This document shows positions 13,143-23,300 of a stretch of DNA of 64,000 nucleotides, piece by piece. Under the pieces are notes generated by a model. The model ran no database searches and was not told the DNA's origin. It saw nothing but the letters and a program-made list of their open reading frames with translations. Location of the stretch: assembly GCF_026210795.1 (NCBI RefSeq), contig NC_089432.1, forward strand, positions 5,394,001 to 5,458,000, given 5' to 3'. Every line of letters starts with the position of its first letter. Positions within the stretch are counted from its first letter, which is position 1. The position numbers and the translations under genes are program-made. The stretch is from Rhizophagus irregularis. Its lineage: Eukaryota; Glomeromycota; Glomeromycetes; Glomerales; Glomeraceae.

Positions 13143-14552
13143 CTAATATGAATTATATTTATCCATACCCATGAAATAATCATTCCAAAAATCCTTAATA
13201 TCATATTTATCTACAATATCTTTATTTATTTTTATATAATTACTATATAAATGTAAAGTTTTTTTACCTTTATGATGATCCCAATTAATAAGAAATAATT
13301 CTAAAGATTCATTAGTGTTAAAGCACCTATCTATATAAGAAATGTGAATTTTGCATAAAGTGAGAGGAGCTAATTCAAGCAACAAATTCAGGAATTTATC
13401 AATATATTCATGTTTAATTTCATCATCTATATATATTGCCTCCAAGTGTTGACATTTGATGAAAATTTTCTCTAATTCTTCCAGGGTTCCATCTCTATTC
13501 AAAAATACTGTTACATATTTTATATTTGGACAATATTTGTGTATTTTCTGATTATATTCTTTTGCCTTATCATAATATTTAGTATTTTCAATCCTAATTT
13601 TCCAAAGATTTCCATTAGTATTTTTAATAATATTTATAGCTATATCAAGTGAAGGTAAGAAACATAAATCAAGTACTTGAAGGTTATAATGATTTAAATA
13701 GATTACATACTTCTTTAGTTCACAATAATTATCATTTACTTTTAAATATCGTAGATTAATTAATTTTGGAATGAGAAAATGTATAACAGATGTATACTTG
13801 GTTGTTTCCAAATGAATAATTGAATTTGCATGTTTTTCTAAAGCCTGAGTAATCTTTTTGCATTCATAAAATCCATCTATAAACACGTATTTAATTTGTT
13901 TTTGCATTTCAATTAATTCAGCAATTCCAGAACTTTCTTCATTATAAATTCTCACATAAATTTCTTCTATTGATCTGCATATTTGTGCCAATCCATAATA
14001 AAAATCTTGATCAATTGTATTAGAACAATATATCTCATATAGATTTGAAAGAGAAATATTTGCTCCCGGATATTTTGATATTGGGTAATGTGCCATATCT
14101 GAATTCAAACACTTTATAGACGAACATTCACTAATAAAAAGCTTATAAATTTCTTCTTTCAATAACATTTTTGAATCAACTGGAAAAATATGAAGATCAT
14201 GAAAATATTTGCAAAATCTAATATAATTAAATGAAAGTTTTAGCTTTTGAAAATTTGCTCTAATGATATTTTTATCTTTCAAAATTTTAATTGAATTATC
14301 AGATAAATGTGAAATGATAGTTTCGAATAATGGACTTTTCATATAACCATATTTAAAAGGATTACTCCATAAAAATGGAATCATGACTTCACACCAACTC
14401 TTGTTAACTAACAAACAAGAAAACTGAGAACGTTTAAATCCTTTATAATTTATCTCTTTGTTTGAATTTTCCAGATAATTTGAATTAATATTAATTAAGT
14501 CTTGTAAATTTTGAAAAATTTCATAAAGAATATCATGATTTAATTTTGACAT
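13143..14552 (-). CDS. F-box/leucine-rich-type protein, copy 1 (intact, 469 aa)
   Basis: Probable substrate adaptor of an SCF-type ubiquitin ligase (inference from the family). The N-terminus MSKLNHDILYEIFQNLQDL with CLLVNKSWCEVMIPFLW about 30 residues later is an F-box (roughly residues 3-65). The rest is a degenerate leucine-rich region rich in short I/L strands (LINLRYLKV, YNLQVLDL, CQHLEAI). The frame is open without introns, and the start ATG follows a run of A. It shares ISSLDIA-type and YEIYC segments with copy 7 at 45350-46786 more than with the neighbouring copies. Base composition is as AT-rich as the surroundings. It belongs to a local seven-member family split over two oppositely oriented clusters. 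Confidence 0.85.
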   Translation of the reverse strand: MSKLNHDILYEIFQNLQDLININSNYLENSNKEINYKGFKRSQFSCLLVNKSWCEVMIPFLWSNPFKYGYMKSPLFETIISHLSDNSIKILKDKNIIRANFQKLKLSFNYIRFCKYFHDLHIFPVDSKMLLKEEIYKLFISECSSIKCLNSDMAHYPISKYPGANISLSNLYEIYCSNTIDQDFYYGLAQICRSIEEIYVRIYNEESSGIAELIEMQKQIKYVFIDGFYECKKITQALEKHANSIIHLETTKYTSVIHFLIPKLINLRYLKVNDNYCELKKYVIYLNHYNLQVLDLCFLPSLDIAINIIKNTNGNLWKIRIENTKYYDKAKEYNQKIHKYCPNIKYVTVFLNRDGTLEELEKIFIKCQHLEAIYIDDEIKHEYIDKFLNLLLELAPLTLCKIHISYIDRCFNTNESLELFLINWDHHKGKKTLHLYSNYIKINKDIVDKYDIKDFWNDYFMGMDKYNSY

Positions 14553-15568
14553 TTTTTTTTTATTTCAGAAATAAAATGTGTTGATTATAAGATTATTTAA
14601 GTTGAGTCATAAAAGTCTACTATCTTATTATTAGTCATTATGAACCACGTACTATACTGTAGTGTTTATTTTCTATTTGTTGTAACAATTTCATTAAAAA
14701 AACTAGTAATTTAAAATTTATACTAAAACAGAATACGGACGAGTAAATACAAACTCTAAAGCTTTTCCTATTATTATTTGCATTATACTTTATTAAGCAA
14801 ATTTTGAGCAGATGTATTATTATTTAATAATTTTGAAAAATATTTTCTATTAAGATATGAAGCTGATTCTCAAAAAATGAAGCATTTAATCTTCATTATT
14901 TAATGTTATTTGAGGAATAACATCATAGAATACCTTTTTCAATTTATTCTTAATTTTTAGTATTTTTTTATTATAGTAATTCTCTACTTTTTTAAAATAG
15001 GATAAAATAGGAAATCTTTTCTTATGAAAAAAGGTAAGGGTAGTTAGGTATAGCCTTATAAAATTGAAATGTGTTATGTGTTAAATTAATTTTATATTTG
15101 TGTTCATATGTAAAAAACGACCATTTTGTCCAATTTATGTCTTATTACAAAAAAAAAACAAAAAAGGTGCTTTTAGACATTTATTACACGTGAGCACAAT
15201 TATAAAACATTTCGTTTTTATATGGATAGGTTAACAAGGATATATACTGGTAAGTTATTTTAAAAAGTTGTTTGTGAAATTATGATTTTATTTATTTTAA
15301 AATATTTTGTTTTATACCCATTTCTCGCATGGAATAAACTATTTAATAAGAATGCTTTTAGATGATATTAAAAATTATCATAATAATAACTGTTATGACT
15401 TATGACAGAACATGAATTATATACTATGTTGTTAATACTAGTTTAAACTTGATATTCTTAATCATAGTATAAAAACATCAAAAGTTTAAAATTTTCTTTA
15501 TTTTTCTAAAATCTTATGCAAACAAATATATTGCTACTACTCCTAATAGTATGAATTCATATTCTTCG
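14553..15568. other. Intergenic spacer between F-box copies 1 and 2
   Basis: Holds the 5' flank of copy 1 and the 3' flank of copy 2. Segments are repeats of the spacers at 12540-13140, 17000-17400 and 18110-18640. No gene is seen. Confidence 0.6.
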
Positions 15569-16968
15569 CTATGGCCATAAAATATAATAATTCCAGAAAT
15601 CAATATTATATTTATGTAAAATATTTCTATTTATGTAAGTATCACCACTAGCTGTATAATATAAATGTAAAGTTTTTTTACCTTTATAATGACCCCAATT
15701 ATTAAGAAATAATTTTAAAGATTGAGTAGTAAGATAACTAGGCATAGAATAAATGTGAATTTTGCATAAAGTGAGAGGAGCTGTTTCAAGCAACAAATTC
15801 AGGAATTTATCAATATATTCGTGTTTAATTTCATCATCTATATCTATTGCTTCCAAGTGTTGACATTTGATGAAAATATTCTCTAATTCTTCCAGAGTTC
15901 CATCTTTATTCAAAAGTACCGTAGCATATTTTATATTTGGACAATATTTATATATTGTCTGATTATATTCTTTTGCCTTATCAAAACATGTAATACATTC
16001 AACCCAAATTCTCCAAAGATTTCCATTAGTATTTTTAATAATATTTATAGCTATATCAAGTGATATGAAATGCAAATCAAGTGCTTGAAGGTTATAATGA
16101 TTTAAATAGATTACATACTTCTTTAGTTCACAACGATTATCTTTTACTTTTAAATATCGTAGATTAATTAATTTTGGAATTAGAAGATGTATAACAGATG
16201 TATATTTGATTGTTTCAAAATGAATAATTGAATTTACATGTTTTTCTAAAGCCTGAGTAATCTTTTTGCATTCACAATTTCCTTCTATTAATATGTATTT
16301 AATTTGTTTTTGCATTTCAATTAATTCAGCAATTCCAGGACTTTCTTCACTACTATATATTCTCCCACGAATTTTTTCTATTGATCTGCATATTTGTGCC
16401 AATCCATAATAAAAATCTTGATTAAGTTGTACTACAATTTAACTCATACAGATTTGAAAGAGAAATATTTGCTCCTGGATATTTTAATATTGGATAACAT
16501 GTCATATCTGAATTCAAACACTTTATAGATGAACATTCACTAATAAAAAGCTTATAAATTTCTTCTTTCAATAACTTTTTTGAATCAACAGGAAAAACAT
16601 TACGAAGATCATGAAAATATTTGCAAAATCTAACATAATTAAATGAAAGGTTTAGCTTTTGAAAGTTTGTTTGAATGATATTTTCATCTTTCAAAATTTT
16701 AATTGAATTATCAGATAAATGTGAAATGATAATTTTGGATAATGGACTTTTCATATAACCATATTTAAAAGGATTACTCCATAAAAATGGAATCATGACT
16801 TCACACCAATTCTTGTTAACTAACAAACAAGAAAACTGAGAACGTAAAAATTTTTTATAATTTATCTTTTTATTTAAATCATCCGGATCATTTGAATTAA
16901 TATTAATTAATTAAGTCTTGTAAATTTTGAAAAATTTCATAAAGAATATCATGATTTAATTTTGACAT
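15569..16968 (-). pseudogene. F-box/LRR-type protein, copy 2, two frameshifts
   Basis: It begins at 16968 with MSKLNHDILYEIFQNLQDLIN and then meets a stop because TTAA is duplicated (TTAATTAATTAA) relative to the paralogues. The frame resumes near 16900 and runs to 16422, where an extra T in ACTTAATCAAG (ACTAATCAAG in copy 3) causes a second shift. From 16402 to 15569 the remaining 277 codons are open. The rest aligns residue for residue with copies 1 and 3. Two small indels in an otherwise well-preserved sequence suggest recent inactivation; assembly error cannot be excluded. Confidence 0.85.
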
Positions 16969-17422
16969 TTTTTTTATTTCAGAAGATAAAAAGAAAAAGG
17001 GCAATATATATTATATGATATTAAAAGTCGTATTGAAAAAAATTACAAGTTGACTATAAGATTATTTAAGTTGAGTCATAAAAGTTTACTACTATCTTAT
17101 TATTAATCATTATGAACCACGTACTATACTGTAGTACGTATTTTACTCTTTAATTTTTATTTTTTATTTGTTGTAATAATTTCATAATAAAAAAACTAGT
17201 TAATTTAAAATTTATACTAAACCAGAATACGGACGAGCAAATATAAACTTTAAAGTTTTTACTGCTTTTCCTATTATTATTTGCATTGTACTTTATTAAG
17301 CAAATTTGAGAAGTTGTATTAATATTTAATAATTTTGAAAAATATTTTCTATATTCAGATATGAAGTTGATTCTCAAAAAATAAAGCATTTAATTTTCAT
17401 TATTTAATGTTATTCTGAGTAG

Positions 17423-18099
17423 CCCTATAAAAAATAAGTGTCCGGAAATTGTCCAGAAATTGTCCGGAAAATTTGTCTAAATAATTGTCCGGAAAATGTC
17501 CAGAAAATGCCAGGTACCATGTCCGGAAATTGTTCCGAAAACACACTCGTTTCCGGACACTCATTTTGTCCAGAATTTGTCCGGAAATTGACCTGAAATA
17601 TTTTTTCATAAAATTTGGCACAAAAAGATGATCAACAGGTGACCATCATTATAATTGCTTTTAACTTAAAGTTTTATATCATAGATATATAGTATTTTTG
17701 CCTGCTCAGCAAATTTAATTAGTATGACAAAGAAGGTTATGAATGTCAGTCTTGTGCTTTTTGCATTTTTTTACAAAATTAATTTATCCTTTTTTGGAAG
17801 TAGCGTCCAGAATTTGTCCAGAATTTTTTCATGTCCGGAATTTGTCCAGCTCAAATTATCTGAATTTTTACTATGTCCGGAATTTGTCCAGATTTATCTG
17901 TCCGGAATTTGTCCAAAATTTTATACTGGACAAATTCTGGATATATTCTGGACAAAGTCCGGATATGTCAAAATTTTAGGTATTAAATTTGTAGCAAAAA
18001 ATAGACATTTTCCGGACAATTTCTGGACATGCCAGATTTATTCTGGACAATTTCCGGACATTTTCGTAGACATTTTCCGGACATTTATTTTTTATAGGG
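17423..18099. mobile_element. Non-autonomous DNA transposon with CCCTATAA ends (677 bp)
   Basis: The left end CCCTATAAAAAATAAGTGTC matches the reverse complement of the right end (GACATTTATTTTTTATAGGG) with one mismatch, and the match extends into TCCGGAAA. It is flanked by TAG at 17420-17422 and 18100-18102, a 3-bp target-site duplication. The interior carries about two dozen TGTCCGGAA/TGTCCAGAA motifs, in one orientation on the left and both on the right. The paralogous F-box spacers at about 12711-12740 and 14905-14935 lack the element and read straight across. Three-base duplications with subterminal repeats in both orientations resemble CACTA/CMC-type elements (inference). No transposase is encoded; the ORFs here are by-products of the repeats. 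Confidence 0.85.
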
Positions 18100-18637
18100 T
18101 AGTATAGCATTATGAATATCTTTTTTAATTTATTCTTTTTAGTATTCTTTATTATAGTAATTCTCTACCCTTTTAAAATAGGATAAAATAGGAAATCTTT
18201 TTTTATAAAAAGGTAAAGGTAGTTAGAAATTGGTTGATAAAGATATATACTGCTGGTTAATTATTTTTCAAAAAGTTGTTTGTGAAATTATAATTTTATT
18301 TATTTTAAAACATTTGTTTAAAATTCATTTCTTTACATATATAAAATAAACTTATAAAATTCATTAATGAGGTGCTTTCAGAAGTTGTTAAAATTGTCAT
18401 AATAACAACCGTTTATGACTTGTGACAGAACTATACTAAAATTCAATATTCTTAAAATATAAAATTAGTCAATTTCTTTTATTACTTAAAATTTTAATAG
18501 CTCATTTTATTTATATTATGCACATAAATATACTTGTATTACTATTAAATATTGAGTTTCATTTTCTTTCATGTAATTTTACAATTTCTTTAGATTAATA
18601 ATCAAATTCATTCATTTGTTTTATTTGCATTTTTATG

Positions 18638-20045
18638 CTATGTAATATAATAATTCCAAAAATCCTTAATACCATATTTATGTACAATATGTGCAATATC
18701 ACTATCTATGTGACATGGGTAACAACTATTAAATTGATAATAAAATTGCAAAGTTTTTTTACCTTTACGCTGAACCCAATTAATAAGAAATAATTTTAAA
18801 GATTGAGTAATATAAGAAATGTGAATTTTGCATAAAGTGAGAGGAGCTAATTCAAGCAACAAATTCAGGAATTTATCAATATATTCACGTTTAATTTTAT
18901 CATCTATATATATTGCTTCCAAGTGTTGACATTTGATGAAAATTTTCTCTAATTCTTCCATGGTTCCATCTTTACTCAAAAATATTGTAACATATTTTAT
19001 ATTTGGACAATATTTATATATTGTCTGATTATATTCTTTTGCCTTATCATAACCTAGAATACTTTCAATCCTAATTTTCCAAAGATTTCCATTAGTATTT
19101 TTAATAATATTTATAGCTGTATCAAGTGATATGAAATGCAAATTAAGTGCTTGAAGGTTATGATGATTTACTAAATAGATTACATAGTACTTCCTTAGTT
19201 CAAAATAATTATCATCTAGTACTTTTAAATATCGTAGATTAATTAATTTTGGAATGAGAAAATGTATAACAGATGTATAATTAGTTATTTCTAAATGAAT
19301 AATTGAATTTACATGTTTTTCTAAAGCCTGAGCAATCATATTGCATTCACAATATACAACTATAAACACGTATTTAATTTGTGTTTGCATTTCAATTAAT
19401 TTAACAATTCCATGAGATTTTTTATAACCAATTACTTTTACATAAAGTTTTTCTATTGATTTGCATATTTGTGCCAATCCATAATAAAAATCTTGATTAG
19501 TTGTACTGCAATTTAACTCATACAGATTTGAAAGAGAAATATTTGCTCCTGGATATTTTAATATTGGATAATATGCCATATCTGAATTCAAACACTTTAT
19601 AGATGAACATTCACTAATAAAAAGCTTATAAATTTCTTCTTTCAATAACATTTTTGAATCAACTGGAAAAACATTACGAAGATCATGAAAATATTTGCAA
19701 AAGCTAATATAATTATATGAAAGTTTTAGCCTTTGAAAATTTGCTCTAATGATATTTTTATTTTTCAAAATTTTAATTGAATTATCAGATAAATGTGAAA
19801 TGATAATTTTGAATAATGAACTATTTATATGAGCTTTATAGGCATATTTAAAAGGATTACTAAAAATGGAATCATGACTTCACACCAATTCTTGTAACTA
19901 ACAAACAAGAAAACTGAGAACGTAGAAATTCTTTATAATTTATCCATTTATTTAAATTATCTGGATCATTTGAATATGTCATATTAATTAAGTCTTGTAA
20001 ATTTTGAAAAATTTCATAAAGTATATCATAATTTAATTTTGACAT
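18638..20045 (-). pseudogene. F-box/LRR-type protein, copy 3, 5' part frameshifted
   Basis: The start at 20045 gives MSKLNYDILYEIFQNLQDL. The reading then breaks twice: GTTAACAAG has lost an A, and 4 bp (TGGA) are missing after CCATTTTTA. From about 19850 the frame is open again, and 376+ codons to 18638 cover the whole leucine-rich region. Its first 60 codons (NDPDNLNK, AYKAH) resemble copy 4 at 39821 best, in keeping with the two lying at matching positions on the arms of the inverted duplication. The start is not preceded by a pure A-run, unlike the intact copies. Confidence 0.85.
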
Positions 20046-20224
20046 TCTTTTTCTTTTCTTAGGAAAAACGAGAGTGCAAAAATGTTCAGCAATCGGAAAA
20101 TTCGCCTTTTAGCGAACCACATAAAAAGTGAGTCAAAATTACTTATATATGATTCACTGATTCAGTTTATGACTTTATGTAGAAACTCGTGACTAAACCG
20201 ACTACACAAAACGTGACTTTTTGC

Positions 20225-20420
20225 ATAATATATACAGTTATATATAAAGGTCAGAGGCAGCCAAATAATTTTACTATTAGCTGCTCGTATTTTCCAGGCC
20301 CAAATTATAATAATTTTAGCCAGTGCGCAAAATTCCACCAGGAATTATCTATAAAAGGAAAGTTTTTCATGATTTTCTTTTGGCTGGAATTCGAACCTGT
20401 GTATACAGTATTTCGGGTCG
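20225..20420 (+). repeat. Dispersed AAGGTCAGAGGC repeat, copy a
   Basis: Related copies occur at 23125-23300, 38600-38812 (reverse), 39476-39650 and 42100-42240. Shared blocks are AAGGTCAGAGGCRGCC, ATTAGCTG, ATTATGATGATTTC-like and TAAAAGGAAAGTTTTCATGATTTT. On the minus strand CAGGTTCGAATTCCAGCC resembles a Pol III B box with one extra base, so a SINE origin is possible; the GGACCC-type ends also resemble those of the element at 20777-21298. Confidence 0.65.
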
Positions 20421-20776
20421 TTTGATATGTTTAAAACTATAATTTTTAAACGAGTATCTATAAATATGATATTACAATTGTAAATTTATTTTTTAGAATT
20501 ATTCCAAGAATTTCGTGATTATTATTCGTTATGATCGCAAAAATCTATGATATAATAATTCTGAATTTGTGGATTCCAAGTCTTCAATTTTTTAGATAAT
20601 TTGTTCTCTTTACAAAGTAATTAAGCTTTCATATGATGAAATAAAATTCATTTGTTTTTATTTAAAATTTATCGTATGAAACTATTATCTCCAATCTATT
20701 TTAATATCAATTCATATCAATAACATAATGACAATAATAATTAATTAATTTAACTCCGTTTTTATAATGGTATATA

Positions 20777-21298
20777 AGGACCCAGAAATATATATACAGG
20801 GGTAGGGTACACAGATGCGTCGCCATCATAGTGGAATTAGACGGAGTAAAGTTTTGATTTGCGTACAATTTTAGAATTTTTCATCTATAGTTAGGTCATC
20901 AAGATTGCGTATTTTTTATCAAATTTTTTATATGTAAAAAATTAGTTTGCGTATTTTTGACCTAAATTTGGCTAATCTTATATATATAATATATTTACTG
21001 TACGTACTTATTTAATTAACCGAATTGTAAGAAATTTCTAAGGGTTAAAAAGTGAAATTTTAGAAAAATATTATTAAAAAAATGGTAAATTCTATTTTTT
21101 CACATTAGTATTTATAATATAGAAGCCATGATAAAATAATTAATAACTTAATGTCTGAAATTTTATTTGCGTATTTTTGCAGGATTTTCAATATCAGGTG
21201 TCAATTATGCGTACTACTCATATAAAAAGTCTCTGCGTACAGCTCATAGTAAAAAAATTTTTCGCCACCTGACCCCTATATATATATTTCTGGGTCCT
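20777..21298. mobile_element. Terminal-inverted-repeat element with 8-bp target-site duplication (522 bp)
   Basis: The left end AGGACCCAGAAATATATATA is the exact inverse of the right end TATATATATTTCTGGGTCCT. It is flanked on both sides by GGTATATA (20769-20776 and 21299-21306), an 8-bp duplication of the kind made by hAT-like transposases (inference). The other arm of the inverted duplication reads through the equivalent site (ATAATAGTATATTTGAATA near 39053) without the element, which supports insertion after the duplication. No coding capacity is seen. Confidence 0.85.
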
Positions 21299-21734
21299 GG
21301 TATATAGTAGATATAATCGAGCGAATATTGTCGAATAGTATCTCCCTATAAGAAATATGTACACGGAAAGGATACGTTTTGTATACATTTTATGTACGTT
21401 TCTATAGATTCCGTATACAAATTCCGTATATTTAATAAGCAATTCATTTTTGAACATTTTTTAAAAAAACTAATGTATACGGGAAAAATTAATCATGCGG
21501 AATGTATACGGAATTTTTAAACTTAATATTTTTAGAAGATAATTTTACAAAAATCCCGTATCATAACACGAGATCACGTGATTGTTTATTGATTTGTTAT
21601 GATACGTTTTTTGTTTTTTTATATAAACCCTTACTTTGATGAGTTTGATCTTCCGATCTTCCTTTCTGTCTTTCCTTTCCTTTCTCTTATCTCTTATTTT
21701 TGTTATTTTTTCTAAAATTTTCTTCTTTCTTTAT

Positions 21735-22020
21735 CACCCCCCTTTTAAAAAAAAAATTTTTTTTTTCGTACCTCACTTTAAAAAAGTTTTTTTTTGGTCA
21801 CTCTCCCTTAAAAAAAAATTTTTTTTCGTCACTCCCTTAAAAAAAAAATTTTTTGATTTTATTCTTTTATTCCCACTCTTCTTTTTTTTAAAAAAAATTT
21901 TCTTCTTTCTTATTTCTATTTCCTCTTATAAATTCTAACTTTGACGTCCTCCCTTTAAAAAAAAATTTTTTTAACTTTCCTAACTTCGTTACCCCTCTTT
22001 TTAAAAAATATTTTTTTTGA
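21735..22020. repeat. Tandem CCCTT-A8-T8 palindromic array
   Basis: Six or so units of the form CTCCCTTTAAAAAAAATTTTTTTT, each a perfect A/T hairpin after a short CT-rich spacer (CACTCC/CGTCACTCC), repeat every 40-75 bp within the transposon. Confidence 0.75.
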
Positions 22021-22084
22021 TTTATTCTTTATTCCCTTTTCTTTTTTATTTATATTTATCCCTTTTTTTATTTCATAGGCCAGC

Positions 22085-22410
22085 AGATTTTTTTTGTGAG
22101 AAGATTCAGTTTTCTTTTTTCTTTTTTGTAGATCAGTTTGGGAGTCCTTTCCTTTTTGTAGGATGGTTCAGGATTTTTTCTTTTTTTAGGTCAGTTCAAA
22201 TTTTCTTTTTTTTTGTAAGTTGGGTTCAGATTCTTTTCTTTTATAGGTTATTACAGGTTTGTTGCTTCGGAGTCTTCTTTTTTTGTAGGTCAGTTTTGGA
22301 TTTATTTTGTTGTTTTGGTTTCTTTTTCATCAGACACTTCATAATTCTTTTCTTTTATGTAGGTCAGACATTCTGGAGTTCTCTTTCTTTTTTGTAGGAA
22401 TGCTAACCTT
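22085..22410 (+). repeat. Tandem array of polypyrimidine-TGTAGGTCAGTTT units
   Basis: Eight or more degenerate 35-50 bp units combine a T/C run, TGTAG or TATAG, then GTCAGTTTGGAGTTC-like sequence. Each unit looks like a 3' splice site. The array lies wholly inside the 21344-22898 element. Confidence 0.7.
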
Positions 22411-23124
22411 TGGTGACTTGGATGATTGCAGATACTATATGAGGGGGGTTTTGTTTCCAATTAAGTTAGACGTTCTTATGTTTCTTTTTTTTTTTTGTTT
22501 TTTTAGGTTATTTGACTCCAAATGAACCTGAACTTATAGATAATTTTGGTTGCAATAGGTGGTTTTAATAAGAAGGGAATTTTCATAATATATTTGTATT
22601 TTGTTTATTTTTTATTTTTATTTAATTTAATAAAGTAAAATTAGATTTATGAAAATACAATTATAGTAAACTGTAATACAAATAGTAAATTCAGTGACCA
22701 AATCGTATAAATTTCGTGATAAAATCAGTGATCAAATCATGTAATTTCCATATGAATCCCGTGCAAATTCCGTATCCAAACCATATTTTTAGTGATACGG
22801 AATTGTGCATTTTTCCGTATCCTATTATGATACGTTATTTCTAAGGAAAAAAATCGTATGAAAACTTTATAAAAAACGTATCCAATTTTTTTATAGGGTC
22901 TAATCGCAAATTAAAAGTTATATTGGTAAACTCCATCACCACCACCACAATCTAGTAAGGGAAAGAAAAGATGAGTTTAAATAAGCTGTTTTATGGAATT
23001 TTATTATAATTTTATATTAAAAATGGGAAAATACAATAATTAATTTTGTGATTTTTTTGTGTGGAGACATATTATTTTGAAAGATTATATCTAACTGTAT
23101 TAAATATTTTGATATCACTGAAAT

Positions 23125-23300
23125 TTGAAATTTATATAAAAAGGTCAGAGGCGGCCAAAAAAATTTACCATTAGCTTTTCGAGCAAAATTATGATGATTT
23201 CAGCTAGTGTCTAAGAAAGGTAATAGTTTTTCGCCGGGCATTAGCTAAAAGAAAAAGATTTAAGCACCGATTTCTGTATAAACCTCATAATCTAGTATAT
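23125..23300 (+). repeat. Dispersed AAGGTCAGAGGC repeat, copy b
   Basis: TATAAAAAGGTCAGAGGCGGCC, ACCATTAGCT, ATTATGATGATTTCAGCTAGTGTC and GCCGGGCATTA match the reverse complement of 38600-38812. The two copies occupy equivalent positions on the arms of the inverted duplication. Confidence 0.75.

Larger units (their letters stand above)
21344..22898. mobile_element. Non-autonomous DNA transposon with CCCTATAA ends (1555 bp)
   Basis: The left end CCCTATAAGAAATATG...GGATACGTTTT mirrors the right end AAAACGTATCC...TTTTTTTATAGGG. It is flanked by TCT at 21341-21343 and 22899-22901. The outermost CCCTATAA and the 3-bp duplication are shared with the element at 17423-18099, although the subterminal motif differs (GTATACGGAA/CCGTATCC here), so both look like one superfamily. 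A TATATAAACCC box sits near 21620. The interior has two tandem arrays and no plausible protein; its pyrimidine-rich ORFs are artefacts of repeat composition. Confidence 0.82.

Noticed and set aside
17400-18107. ORFs on both strands within the TGTCCGGAA element
   Set aside because: Arise from the short repeats; no transposase motifs.
21636-22525. Phenylalanine-rich ORFs
   Set aside because: By-products of poly-T and pyrimidine repeats inside a transposon.
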